NCBI GenBank assembly: GCA_016290335.1
Contig: JAEETM010000008.1
Location: 9,501-73,500, forward strand
Origin: Treponema sp.
GTDB taxonomy: Bacteria; Spirochaetota; Spirochaetia; Treponematales; Treponemataceae
Length of the DNA: 64,000 bases
Direction of reading: 5' to 3'
Shown here: positions 47,391 to 56,081 of the stretch, piece by piece
How the letters are laid out: each line of letters starts with the position of its first letter
How positions within the stretch are numbered: the first letter of the stretch is position 1
The notes under the pieces: model-generated
The model's input: only the letters and a program-made list of their open reading frames with translations
The model's database searches: none
What the model was told of the DNA's origin: nothing
Position numbers and translations under genes: made by a program

Positions 47391-48365
47391 TTATTTAGCA
47401 TCGTCTTCGAAATATGCAGGTTCTGCAGGAAGAGATTCTTCTGCTTTATTTTCCTTTTTTGAAGCATCAGATTTTTTGCTGCCAGAAGATTTCTTTTCTG
47501 ATTTTGTACTTGCAGCTTTTTCCGGGGCAGCTGTTGTGTTGCTTGAGTATACATATTCTGAAATAGAAGCAAGCTCGTTTACAGTTCCACCAAACTTGTT
47601 AGAAACATCGTAGCATGAAACCTTAGCAACATTTCCTGTGCTGTCGTATTTAATGATTAAACGGTTTGTAATCTGTTTGTTGATATCATAAGTAATAATG
47701 TCGTTGAGAGAACCATTTGCAGCATAGCGGAAAACCTTGAGGGTAGAGTTTTTTGTAAAGCTGTCATAGTAAGTAATGCTTTCAACTTTTCCATTGTCTG
47801 TGTATGTATAAGTTTCTTCTGTGTCTATATATCCATTGTAATCATACTGAGAAATTGTTTTTACATTACTTCCTTCATACTGGTAGATTGTTTTCCATAC
47901 AAGGGCACCTTCGCTGTCGTAGCCTGTTTCATCAACAAGCTGGATTCCATCATAAGTATAAATTACTTTTCCGCGCAATGAACCATTTTTTCCATATTCT
48001 GAAGAATCTACTTTAAGGTTATTTTTATAGGTAATTACGGTTTTCCACAAAAGAATGCCATCACCATCATAACAATCCTGCTCAACAAGATTGTTGTTGC
48101 TGTCATAAATATTGTAAGTTTTGTTTAAAACAACATCCTTTGAATTAAGTTCTATGATTTCTGTTTCAAGATTTTTAGCATCATAATTATGAATAATTTT
48201 TGTTTCTGCTACTCTAAATAAATCTCCGAATCTGGAAACGATTGAAAAGTCTGTTTGTGTATATGATTTTACGTTGCCTGTTATTGGCGCATAAGTAAAA
48301 ATATCTAAGGCATACACAGAAAAACTGAGTGCAGTAGCAACAATTATTGATAATAACTTTTTCAT
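47391..48365 (-). CDS. Exported YD-like repeat protein of unknown function
   Basis: A 324-aa protein with a cleavable signal peptide (MKKLLSIIVATALSFSVYA, about residues 1-19). The body has repeated strand motifs of about 20-25 residues, such as YDGDGILLWKTVITYKNN, YDSEGALVWKTIYQYEG and YDYNGYIDTEETYTYTDN. They resemble the YD/RHS or MORN-like beta-hairpin repeats. A Lys/Ser/Glu-rich tail follows from about residue 280. GGGGG precedes the ATG. It is the first gene of the LysM-transglycosylase operon, with a TATAAT on the minus strand upstream. A periplasmic or surface role is likely; no enzymatic motif is visible. Confidence 0.75.
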   Translation of the reverse strand: MKKLLSIIVATALSFSVYALDIFTYAPITGNVKSYTQTDFSIVSRFGDLFRVAETKIIHNYDAKNLETEIIELNSKDVVLNKTYNIYDSNNNLVEQDCYDGDGILLWKTVITYKNNLKVDSSEYGKNGSLRGKVIYTYDGIQLVDETGYDSEGALVWKTIYQYEGSNVKTISQYDYNGYIDTEETYTYTDNGKVESITYYDSFTKNSTLKVFRYAANGSLNDIITYDINKQITNRLIIKYDSTGNVAKVSCYDVSNKFGGTVNELASISEYVYSSNTTAAPEKAASTKSEKKSSGSKKSDASKKENKAEESLPAEPAYFEDDAK

Positions 48366-48449
48366 AAAACCCCCGTAATTTCCCTTTTATTTATTTAAGA
48401 AAAATACAATAATATTATATACTAATATCGGCAAAATTTGTAGGAAAAT

Positions 48450-48467
48450 TTACAAAAAATCGTGTAA
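48450..48467. repeat. TTACA-N8-TGTAA element, copy 2
   Basis: TTACAAAAAATCGTGTAA is an inverted repeat with an 8-base spacer, almost the same as 35751-35765. Both lie between divergent genes. Confidence 0.38.
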
Positions 48468-48491
48468 ATCACTTTTGCGGTAATAAACAAA

Positions 48492-48520
48492 TGTCATTCT
48501 CGTGCTTGACACGGGAATCT
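48492..48520. repeat. Dispersed palindromic repeat, copy 4
   Basis: TGTCATTCTCGTGCTTGACA followed by CGGGAATCT is the fourth copy. It ends 11 bases before the start codon of the UDG-like gene, so it lies in or at the edge of its leader. Confidence 0.7.
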
Positions 48521-48531
48521 TAGGAATGATT

Positions 48532-49329
48532 ATGACACAGGAACAATGGAATGCATTAACGGCGTTTAAGGCAGATTTTAAGGAACAGGCAGCAAAATGG
48601 GCCAGGGCTTTTCCGAATCTTGGGGATTTGCAGAAACAGGCGGCTCTGGAAGCTAAAACTCCGGAATATTCGTTTGAAAGGCCTGTAGTTTATAATACAG
48701 ATCTGGACAGGCTTACGCCGGATGATGAAATTAAGCTGATTGTAATTGGGGACAATCCTGGAAAAGACGAACAATTAACTAAAAATCAGCGGTATCTGGT
48801 AGGGCAGGCAGGCAAAATTGCAGATGGATTTTTTAAGCGCAACCCTGAACTTGGCATTGATTTCAGGAAAAATGTAGTTATTTTGAATAAAACTCCTGTT
48901 CACAGTGCAAAAACTGCACAATTAAAAAGGATTGCAAAGCTTGGCGGTAAGGATGTTGCTGCACTATTAGTGGAATCTCAAATCTGGATGGCACAGAAAA
49001 CTGCGGAATTGCACAGGGCTTTCTGTCAGAGGGCTGACGGAAGTGCTGCAGGTGGTACGGGTTGTGAGCTTTGGCTTGTAGGCTACTCAGAATTAAAGGA
49101 AAAAGCACTTTTTACACAATATAGAGACACTCTTAAGCAGAGTATAATCCAGGTATCGCCGGCACAGTGGGATAATGTTTACGTTTTCCAGCATTTTTCC
49201 ATGAACCGTTTTACTATTGATCTGGCTGATTTTGAAACGGAAAACTCGGCTGCGTTAAAAAATAAATCCCTGATTGAAAAAATACATCAATTAGGGATTC
49301 TGCATAAAACCGAGATTTTCGGGAAGTAA
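48532..49329 (+). CDS. Uracil-DNA glycosylase superfamily protein
   Basis: A 265-aa protein with UDG-superfamily motifs: LIVIGDNPGKDE (residues 69-80, motif 1), YLVGQAGKIADGFF, NVVILNKTPVHS, and a late VYVFQHFSMNRF (motif 2-like His). The motif 1 GDNPG matches the GEAPG/GDNPG form of family 4-like enzymes, but no four-Cys Fe-S cluster set is visible. I choose ATG 48532, six bases after AGGA; an in-frame GTG at 48502 lies inside a dispersed repeat and is unlikely. The gene ends one base before the convergent glycosyltransferase gene. Uracil removal is plausible but unproven. Confidence 0.72.
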   Translation: MTQEQWNALTAFKADFKEQAAKWARAFPNLGDLQKQAALEAKTPEYSFERPVVYNTDLDRLTPDDEIKLIVIGDNPGKDEQLTKNQRYLVGQAGKIADGFFKRNPELGIDFRKNVVILNKTPVHSAKTAQLKRIAKLGGKDVAALLVESQIWMAQKTAELHRAFCQRADGSAAGGTGCELWLVGYSELKEKALFTQYRDTLKQSIIQVSPAQWDNVYVFQHFSMNRFTIDLADFETENSAALKNKSLIEKIHQLGILHKTEIFGK

Positions 49330-49330
49330 A

Positions 49331-50473
49331 TTATTTTTTCTCTTCTTTTTCTTCGGCTTTTGGTTCTTCAGTTTTAGTTTCTTCTGACTTTAAGTCTTCA
49401 GGTTTTGGAACTGTGTTTATAATATCTTGTGGACCGAATAATGCATTGTTCTTTCGGTTTACAGCTCTGTTTGTGTAGTGAATTACACTGAAGAAGATTA
49501 CCATAAATACAAGAGCTTCAAAAAGTACTGTTGAACCACGCAAATTACCCAGGAATGAAGAAAGAACAACAACAAGGCAGAGCAAAATCTGAATAAATGC
49601 AATAAGATAAAGCGCCTGTGTTTTTGAATAACCAAGATTAAGTAATTTATGATGAAGATGAGATCTGTCTGGAGACATAATAGGCTTATGATCTCTAAGT
49701 CTTCTCCAGATTGCGGCAATTGTATCGAATACAGGGAAAGAAGTAACAATAATCATAATCAGGAACTTGTTGAACTCAAAAGAATTGCCTGAAGATGTAT
49801 ACAAAGGAATAACTGCAATCATAAAACCAAGGAACTGGCTGCCGTCATCACCCATAAAAAGCTTTGCAGGAGGCCAGTTAAAGCAGAGGAAGCCAAGAAT
49901 TGAACCTGCAAGAATAAAGCATAAGCCGGCTTCCGGATTTTTAGCAAGAAGGAAAAGAACACCAAGAGTTGTAACAGTTGTGATGGAAAGGGTTCCGCAA
50001 AGACCGTCAAGACCATCAATCAGGTTATAGGCATTTATAACACCAATAATCCAGCCAAAGGTAAGAATATAGCTGATTATGAGTGGAAGGTGCCAGTTGA
50101 AAATCTGTGTGAATCTGAATCCGCTGAGGGTTACGATTCCGGCTGCAATAAGCTGAACAATAAGCTTTGCAGTTGGAGGAAGAGTCAAAAGGTCATCAAG
50201 TAAAGCAAAAAGGAAGATTATAAAGCCGGCTACAAGGATTGGAAGGCTGCCAACCAGGCTAATCTCTCTATTAAATACAAGATAAACTGCTGCAGAAATT
50301 AAAAAGGAAAGTGCAATTCCAACACCACCGAGTCGGGAAATCTTACCTGTATGAATCTTTCGTTCATCCTGATAATCAAAAATGTTATGCTTGTTACAAA
50401 AATGTATGATTATTGGCATTGAGCCTAGAGAAAGCAGGAAGGACAGTATTACAAAGATAAAGATTTTATTCAT
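49331..50473 (-). CDS. WecA/MraY-family undecaprenyl-phosphate sugar-1-phosphate transferase
   Basis: A 380-aa integral membrane enzyme with about 11 helices. It has the family motifs: DERKIHTGKISRLGG, LLDD (Asp93, Asp94), NAYNLIDGLDGL (147-158), KLFMGDDGS (204-212) and SHLHHKLL (His272, His274, His275). The HxHH loop is typical of WecA/TagO, not MraY, so it likely transfers GlcNAc-1-phosphate (or similar) from UDP-sugar to undecaprenyl phosphate, the first step of a surface glycan. The C-terminal ~25 residues are a Lys/Glu tail. No other glycan gene is adjacent. Confidence 0.88.
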   Translation of the reverse strand: MNKIFIFVILSFLLSLGSMPIIIHFCNKHNIFDYQDERKIHTGKISRLGGVGIALSFLISAAVYLVFNREISLVGSLPILVAGFIIFLFALLDDLLTLPPTAKLIVQLIAAGIVTLSGFRFTQIFNWHLPLIISYILTFGWIIGVINAYNLIDGLDGLCGTLSITTVTTLGVLFLLAKNPEAGLCFILAGSILGFLCFNWPPAKLFMGDDGSQFLGFMIAVIPLYTSSGNSFEFNKFLIMIIVTSFPVFDTIAAIWRRLRDHKPIMSPDRSHLHHKLLNLGYSKTQALYLIAFIQILLCLVVVLSSFLGNLRGSTVLFEALVFMVIFFSVIHYTNRAVNRKNNALFGPQDIINTVPKPEDLKSEETKTEEPKAEEKEEKK

Positions 50474-50544
50474 AGTATTATATTATACATATATTTCCCT
50501 TTTTTTGTAAACATATAGTTTTTTAATGTTTTTTTTATTTATTG

Positions 50545-50553
50545 TGGTATAAT
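50545..50553 (+). promoter_or_regulatory. Extended -10 promoter
   Basis: TGG-TATAAT is a perfect extended -10 element, about 80 bases before the start of the small membrane protein gene. A GC-rich short hairpin (GTTCGC/GCGGGC) and a run of eight T lie in the leader, which could be an attenuator. Confidence 0.5.
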
Positions 50554-50635
50554 GATAATATTAAAAAACCATAATAAAAAAGTACTAGGTTCGCGTTGCG
50601 GGCTGTTAATCTTTTTTTTACAGGAAGTAAAAAAT

Positions 50636-51043
50636 ATGGGAAAAAAGAGTTCGTTGCCACTCATTTATTTGATTGGTGCACTTTTGGTTGCAATTGGATT
50701 CTGGTGTCCAATGATTAAAGGTCTTTTTGGATCTTCTGCTAATGGTTTTGATTTTATTCAAAATGCTAAAGAAGGAAGCTTTGTTGCTATTGGCGCAATT
50801 CTGATTATTGTTGGTGCAATTTTAGCAATAATTGCATGCTTTGTACCACAGTTGGGAAAACTTAAACTGGTTTTTGCTATTGTTATGCTTGCCGGTGCTG
50901 TTATCCTTATAATTGGATTTACAACAAACGGTAGAATCTATAAGGCAATTGGAAAACACTTGCTTAAGAATGCATTGTTTGGATTCTATATGGTAGTTGT
51001 TGGTATTGTTGCTTCTATAGTTGGAGCAGTAACAGACAAATAA
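50636..51043 (+). CDS. Small four-helix membrane protein, unknown function
   Basis: A 135-aa protein with four predicted membrane helices (about residues 8-25, 46-66, 72-95 and 110-132) and short basic loops. The start is ATG 50636 after AGGAAG; an upstream ATG at 50552 overlaps the promoter -10 box and is excluded. It reads WCPMIKGLFG near the first loop. I do not recognise a family. It ends two bases before the convergent Rsm22-like gene. Confidence 0.7.
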   Translation: MGKKSSLPLIYLIGALLVAIGFWCPMIKGLFGSSANGFDFIQNAKEGSFVAIGAILIIVGAILAIIACFVPQLGKLKLVFAIVMLAGAVILIIGFTTNGRIYKAIGKHLLKNALFGFYMVVVGIVASIVGAVTDK

Positions 51044-51045
51044 TT

Positions 51046-52356
51046 TTATATTTGGAATATAATTGCGCCGGATTTTTCGTCTTTTGGCAGAGAATCCGGC
51101 GTTATTTTTTTAACTACGGTGTCTATCTGGAGCAAATCTCCGGATTTTGGAATAAACGGCGGTTTTGGAAGCCTTGTATTGTTTGAATCTGGCAGCGAAA
51201 CAAGAACAAGTCCATTTTCTGAACAGCCGTAAAAGCCCTGCATGTAATTTGGCAGCCTGAAGCTGTCGGAAATAATACGGACAGATTGAGTTTGCGGTAA
51301 AGCTTCTGGTGCATCATCAATTTGCCCCGCAGTATCCTTTATAATAGAAAGAAATGATAAAGTTGCGCGTTCTTTTGGCAGCTTTGCACTTGTAGAAAGT
51401 TTTAAAAGCTTTTTCGGGGCAGATTCCGTGCTGAATGCAAAATTACACCATTTATGTTTGCTGCCTGTGTAAGCCTTAAAGCCGCTCATAGGGCACTCTT
51501 CGTAATGCGGGCACGGAGCCACAAGCTTTGCCCCATCCTTTATAAACCGCTCACGTAAAAGCGAAAGTGTACGTGAAGATTTAGGTACACCCGGTTCTAC
51601 AATCAAAAAACGGGCATCTTCAGTTGCATATGCTTTAAACTGTTCATAGTATTTTTTTACCTGATACTCCGGCGGCATATCATTACCCTGATTCAGCTCG
51701 TTCAAAAGGTTTGCACACGTAATAAAACCGGCCTTCTGCTTCATAAAAGCCCCGAAGCTTCCTTTAATACGGATGATTTGCCACGGTTCAAAGCTGGAAT
51801 CCGTGTTTTGCGCAGAACCAGTTTTATCATTCTGAGAATTAAGCTTAGCGCATACTGAAAGATATATTTCTTCGCCAAGAGCCATGCTGTTAGCAGAAAC
51901 ATCAAGACAATACCAGGTAAGGTGGCGGCTGCGAAGTTCCGGGCGGGCAAGATAGAGGGCTGTTACCACTGTAAGCGGACCGCTGCCCAAATCCAGACAA
52001 ATACAGTCACTCTGCGGAAAGCTTGTAGCCGGAAGATTAGAAAAAAGCCTTGTAAGTCGCACAAGATTCCACCAGGTAAAATACCGCACATAAGCCGAAA
52101 GCTGAATGTTTTCGTTCATATAACCAAGGCGGCGCGAAGAACGGTCATCTGTCATTTGGTGGGAAAGGTTTCGGATATTTTCCGGTAGCTGCTGCAGCTG
52201 GCGGCTGTTCAAAGGACGAATCCCCTGAATAATTGAGTCAAAATCTTCTATTATTTTTTGTGCATCTTTTGGTACGGAAGCTTCTGCAAAAAGCGACTGT
52301 ACGAGCTTTGTTTGAGGTTTCGATGATTTCGATTGAGGTTTTTCTGTGGATTTCAT
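51046..52356 (-). CDS. Rsm22-family small-subunit rRNA methyltransferase-like protein
   Basis: A 436-aa protein of the Rsm22 family, S-adenosylmethionine-dependent and linked to small ribosomal subunit assembly. The SAM motif is CLDLGSGPLTVVTALY. A Cys cluster typical of the family follows: APCPHYEECPM, then HKWCNF; related mitochondrial proteins bind an Fe-S cluster here. LIVEPGVPKSSRTL is the conserved post-SAM motif. The C-terminus (about 390-436) is a small beta region. It is the last gene of the ptsI-der-merR operon, 24 bases after the MerR gene. rRNA target is not known. Confidence 0.8.
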   Translation of the reverse strand: MKSTEKPQSKSSKPQTKLVQSLFAEASVPKDAQKIIEDFDSIIQGIRPLNSRQLQQLPENIRNLSHQMTDDRSSRRLGYMNENIQLSAYVRYFTWWNLVRLTRLFSNLPATSFPQSDCICLDLGSGPLTVVTALYLARPELRSRHLTWYCLDVSANSMALGEEIYLSVCAKLNSQNDKTGSAQNTDSSFEPWQIIRIKGSFGAFMKQKAGFITCANLLNELNQGNDMPPEYQVKKYYEQFKAYATEDARFLIVEPGVPKSSRTLSLLRERFIKDGAKLVAPCPHYEECPMSGFKAYTGSKHKWCNFAFSTESAPKKLLKLSTSAKLPKERATLSFLSIIKDTAGQIDDAPEALPQTQSVRIISDSFRLPNYMQGFYGCSENGLVLVSLPDSNNTRLPKPPFIPKSGDLLQIDTVVKKITPDSLPKDEKSGAIIFQI

Positions 52357-52380
52357 CCGTTGTTTCCTGTCGTTTCGTGA

Positions 52381-52701
52381 TTATTTCAGTTTATTCTTGA
52401 GCTCAAGCAGAACGTTAATTAAATCTTCCCTGCATTCGTGAATCTGCTGAATGATTTCTGCATTATCGTAAACAGATTGTGCTTCTTCCAGAATCTGATG
52501 CCCTGCACCTTCTGCCGTGAACTTTTTTTCGTTTATAAGGTATTTGATTCTAAATACAAGCTCAAGCTCGCGCTGGGAATAAAACCGCCTACCGCCCATA
52601 TCTTTATGAGGAGCAAATCCGGGAATAACTTCTTCCCAATAACGGAGAACATGAGCTTTTACACCAGTCAATTCTTCAATTTGTCCGATAGTATATGTCA
52701 T
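52381..52701 (-). CDS. Short MerR-family DNA-binding protein
   Basis: A 106-aa protein that is essentially a MerR winged helix (MTYTIGQIEELTGVKAHVLR, YWEEVIPGF, GGRRFYSQRELELVFRIKYL) plus a short helical tail (residues 70-106). It has no effector-binding domain. It lies between der and the Rsm22-like gene, 33 and 24 bases apart, and likely forms one operon with ptsI and der. Its target is not evident; no promoter with a long spacer was seen within this operon. Confidence 0.82.
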   Translation of the reverse strand: MTYTIGQIEELTGVKAHVLRYWEEVIPGFAPHKDMGGRRFYSQRELELVFRIKYLINEKKFTAEGAGHQILEEAQSVYDNAEIIQQIHECREDLINVLLELKNKLK

Positions 52702-52734
52702 TCAAAACCCCTCATAATTAAGTGTGCAGTTTTG

Positions 52735-54276
52735 TTATCTTAATTCCCAGTTTTTTCGGCTTCCCTTTATTTCAAGCTGTACGGGAATCTGGTCGTAGCC
52801 AAGGTCTTCGCGAATCCTGTTTTTAAGATAGGTAATATATGGTTCCGGTACAACCTCCGGGCGTGTAGCAAAAATAATAAAATTAACCGGATTTGTACTT
52901 GCCTGAGTCATATAGCGGATTTTAAAGCCGTTTGTTCTGCTTGCTGGAGGCGGATATTTTTCCAGCCAGTCCTGCAGGGCATTATTGAGTGAAGCAGTAC
53001 CAATTTTGCGGGTAAGCTGCTCATAAAGTGTGATTGTGGTATTAAGCAAATCTTTAATTCCTTTGCCTTCAAGTGCAGAAAGTGGCAGAATCGGTGCAAA
53101 ATCCATATGACCAAACATAATGTTTATGTTATCGCGGGCAGCCTTTACAGCCTTCTGATTCTGTTCTTCGCGTAAATCCCACTTATTAAGTACAAAAATG
53201 ATTCCGCGCCCTCTTTCGAAGGCAAGGGAACAAATCTTTTTATCCTGCTCAGCTAATCCTTCTACTGCATCAATCATAAGAAAAACAACGTCGCATTCAT
53301 CAAGAGTTTTAATGGCACGGTTTACAGAATAGTATTCAACATCATCATTTACACGGGCTTTTCGGCGGATTCCGGCTGTGTCCAGCACCTTAAAATTGCG
53401 GCCTGCATAGGTAAACTCTCCTTCAACAACATCTCGGGTGGTGCCTGCATAATCGCAGACAATGGATTTTTCGGAATGGGTGAGACGGTTAGACAAAGTT
53501 GATTTTCCTGTATTTGGCTTACCAAGAATTGCAATTTTAATTGGGCGGTCGGTAGATAAAAGACGAACCTTAGAAAAATCGCAGCGCTCGATAACAAGGT
53601 CTGTAAGCTCAGAAATACGGTCGCCGTGTTCCGCAGAAATAAAGATAAGATTTTCAAAGCCGTATTTTGCGTAGTTCCAGGCTTCGGCTTCGTTCTTGCC
53701 GCCTTCTGTTTTGTTTACAGCCGCAATCAGCTTTTTCCAGTGAGGGCGCATTTTTATAATAAACTCTTCATCTTCACCAGTTATAACACCGGCTTCCAGA
53801 AGAAGAATTACAACATCAGCCTTATCTATCATTTCAAGGGAGCGTTCAACAACATAATCGTCCAGCTCAGCTTCTTTTGTACCAATATCGCGGGTAAGTT
53901 TATATCCACCGGTATCTACAAGCTGCACCGGTTTGTCATTCATAATGGCAACTGCTTCAACCGGGTCGCGGGTAACGCCAGGCTGGTCGTTAGTAATGGC
54001 AACTCTTTTATGCAGAAAACGGTTAAAAAGCGTAGATTTTCCAACATTCGGGCGGCCGGCAATAACAACAAGCGGGAGACCGTCATAATCACAGTCTTCC
54101 GGATGAGTTCCTTCTTCCCAGGTGAGGGTACCGTCCGGGGCAATGCTGATGCTTTCTGATGCCCCTTCTTCTATAAAATCTGCTTCTTCCGCTGTCTGAG
54201 ATTCCTTAAGCTTTTTTTCTTCCAAAACCTCTTCTTTAGGTCTTGAAAAATCCGGTTTCTTTTTTTTCTTTGCCAT
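52735..54276 (-). CDS. der: Ribosome assembly GTPase Der (EngA)
   Basis: A 513-aa Der protein with two G domains and a C-terminal KH-like domain. It acts in maturation of the large ribosomal subunit. G domain 1 has GRPNVGKST (74-82) and DTGG (121-124); G domain 2 has GKPNTGKST (252-260), DTAG and NKWD; the KH domain covers about residues 425-513. Two deviations are seen. There is a 66-residue Lys/Glu-rich N-terminal extension, and the G4 motif of domain 1 reads NKTE (188-191) instead of NKxD, so guanine specificity there may be altered. It begins 11 bases after ptsI and is co-transcribed. Confidence 0.95.
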   Translation of the reverse strand: MAKKKKKPDFSRPKEEVLEEKKLKESQTAEEADFIEEGASESISIAPDGTLTWEEGTHPEDCDYDGLPLVVIAGRPNVGKSTLFNRFLHKRVAITNDQPGVTRDPVEAVAIMNDKPVQLVDTGGYKLTRDIGTKEAELDDYVVERSLEMIDKADVVILLLEAGVITGEDEEFIIKMRPHWKKLIAAVNKTEGGKNEAEAWNYAKYGFENLIFISAEHGDRISELTDLVIERCDFSKVRLLSTDRPIKIAILGKPNTGKSTLSNRLTHSEKSIVCDYAGTTRDVVEGEFTYAGRNFKVLDTAGIRRKARVNDDVEYYSVNRAIKTLDECDVVFLMIDAVEGLAEQDKKICSLAFERGRGIIFVLNKWDLREEQNQKAVKAARDNINIMFGHMDFAPILPLSALEGKGIKDLLNTTITLYEQLTRKIGTASLNNALQDWLEKYPPPASRTNGFKIRYMTQASTNPVNFIIFATRPEVVPEPYITYLKNRIREDLGYDQIPVQLEIKGSRKNWELR

Positions 54277-54287
54277 AGTGTTAAACC

Positions 54288-56003
54288 TTATAAGTTATTC
54301 AAATGCTTTGCCGAAATTGCTTCAAGCTCCTGAATGGTAAAGCGGGAAAGCAGTTCTTTTGTGCTGGAAATGAGCTTTGGGCTCATACTCAAAGTGCGTA
54401 TTCCCATACCGGCAAGCACCATCACACTTTCCTGGCGACCGGCCATTTCGCCGCAGACAGAAACAGGAATTCCGGCTTCTTCCGCAGAATTAATAGTTGT
54501 CTGAATAAGGCGCAGAACTGCAAGGCTGAACTCGTTGTACAGGCCCGCAACATACTGGTTTTCTCTGTCTACCGCAAGCGTATACTGTGTAAGGTCGTTT
54601 GTACCAAGGCTGAAAAAGTCACTCACACTTGTAAGACAGTCAGAAATAATTGCCGCAGCGGCAGTTTCAATCATAATTCCTACCGGAATATCAGGCTTAT
54701 ACGGAATCTTTTCATAGTCAAGCTCGGCTTTTACCTGTTTTACAATTTCCAGAAGCTGTTTAACCTGTTCAACGCCGGTAATCAAAGGGAACATAATCTT
54801 AAGGTTTCCGTAAAGACCGGCCCGGTACAAAGCCCTGAGCTGAGTTTTAAAAATGTTAGGGCATTCAAGACTTAATCTAACAGCGCGCAGACCCATAAGC
54901 GGGTTTTTTTCATCAACTACAGGAATATCTACGGAGTTTATAAGCTTGTCACCGCCGGCATCGAGTGTTCGGATTGTAACAGGCTTATCACCCATAATTT
55001 CAAGAACATGTTTATATGCTTCAAACTGTGTTTCTTCGCTGAACGAACGTGCAGCCGCATTCATGGAAGCACCGCTTTGTGCCATATACAAAAACTCGGT
55101 TCTAAAAAGTCCGATTCCATCTGCACCTTCGGCCTTGGCAAGCTCAGCTTCTTCCGGGGTACCAATGTTAGCCATAAGCTGGAACTGGGTGCCGTCTTTT
55201 GTAACAGAAGGCTTTCCCAAAAACTTTTTAAGCTCAAGCTTGTGCTGGTATTCTTCGCGAATCTTCTGCTTGTATTCATCAATTGTAGCTTTATCCGGAC
55301 TTACAAGGATTTCTGCTGTTTTTCCGTCGATGATTACAGTTTCACCTGTACGAACCTTTTTGTTTATATCCTCCAGACCTAAAACGGTTGGAATGCCATA
55401 GTTTCTTGCAAGAATTACAACGTGGCTTGAAACACCGCCTTCAGAAAGTGCAAGACCCGAAAGCTTGCGTTTAGAAAGAACAATTGTATCTGCAGAACTG
55501 AGTGAAGTTGCAAAAATAACGGAGCCGTCTGGAACAGAGTTTATATCAAAAGGATGAATATCCAGCATTTCGTCCAGAACAAGTCCAAAAACATCAGTAA
55601 TATCCTGGGCACGTTCCGAAAGATAGTAGTTTCCTGCCTGACGAAGCTTGGTTGCATACTCTTCTGCCTTAAATTGTACAGTATATTCTATATTAAAAAG
55701 CTCTTTTTCAAAAAAAGTGCGTACTTCCTGAGTAAAAACAGGATCTTCAAGCATGAGGATGTATGTTTCGTAAACCTCGCGCTGAACCTTATCCTTCGGG
55801 TCAGATTTTGAGAGGGAATCAAGATGTTCAGAAAGACCCAGAATTACTGCCTGTACAGCCGATTGAAAACGCTCCCAGTCCTTGTTTATCTGGTCAATCT
55901 TTATGTGATGCTGGGGAATAGCTCGTTTTACTGCATCCGGAATAACAAACGCAGTACCAATTCCAATACCATCCGACGCCGGAACACCAAGAAATACTTC
56001 CAT
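54288..56003 (-). CDS. ptsI: PTS enzyme I (phosphoenolpyruvate-protein phosphotransferase)
   Basis: A 571-aa enzyme I that passes phosphate from phosphoenolpyruvate to HPr. The phospho-His is His194 in SEGGVSSHVVILAR, with HPr-binding helices before it. The C-terminal PEP-binding barrel has GLFRTEFLYM, SLGTNDLTQYTLAVDR and VCGEMAGR. Length is normal. No HPr gene or sugar permease is nearby; treponemes are known to keep partial PTS systems with regulatory roles. No ribosome-binding site is seen: a TATAAT (minus, 56018-56013) lies only nine bases from the ATG, so the mRNA may be leaderless. It heads the ptsI-der-merR-rsm22 operon. Confidence 0.95.
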   Translation of the reverse strand: MEVFLGVPASDGIGIGTAFVIPDAVKRAIPQHHIKIDQINKDWERFQSAVQAVILGLSEHLDSLSKSDPKDKVQREVYETYILMLEDPVFTQEVRTFFEKELFNIEYTVQFKAEEYATKLRQAGNYYLSERAQDITDVFGLVLDEMLDIHPFDINSVPDGSVIFATSLSSADTIVLSKRKLSGLALSEGGVSSHVVILARNYGIPTVLGLEDINKKVRTGETVIIDGKTAEILVSPDKATIDEYKQKIREEYQHKLELKKFLGKPSVTKDGTQFQLMANIGTPEEAELAKAEGADGIGLFRTEFLYMAQSGASMNAAARSFSEETQFEAYKHVLEIMGDKPVTIRTLDAGGDKLINSVDIPVVDEKNPLMGLRAVRLSLECPNIFKTQLRALYRAGLYGNLKIMFPLITGVEQVKQLLEIVKQVKAELDYEKIPYKPDIPVGIMIETAAAAIISDCLTSVSDFFSLGTNDLTQYTLAVDRENQYVAGLYNEFSLAVLRLIQTTINSAEEAGIPVSVCGEMAGRQESVMVLAGMGIRTLSMSPKLISSTKELLSRFTIQELEAISAKHLNNL

Positions 56004-56012
56004 AATATTTGA

Positions 56013-56018
56013 ATTATA
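56013..56018 (-). promoter_or_regulatory. -10 box directly before ptsI
   Basis: A perfect TATAAT on the minus strand ends nine bases before the ptsI ATG, which would place the transcription start within about three bases of the start codon. A second TATAAT (56035-56030) could give a ~20-base leader, still without a Shine-Dalgarno site. Confidence 0.5.
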
Positions 56019-56081
56019 ACGGATATATGATTATATTTAAAGCTATGGAGACTGTTTAAGGATTTTGATGAGGATGTAACA

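Noticed and set aside
48502..48531. N-terminal extension of the UDG-like gene starting at GTG 48502
   Set aside because: The extra codons come from the dispersed palindromic repeat, and a ribosome site is properly placed for ATG 48532.
53626..54159. 177-codon plus-strand frame opposite der
   Set aside because: Der motifs on the minus strand are complete; the reverse frame is a shadow.
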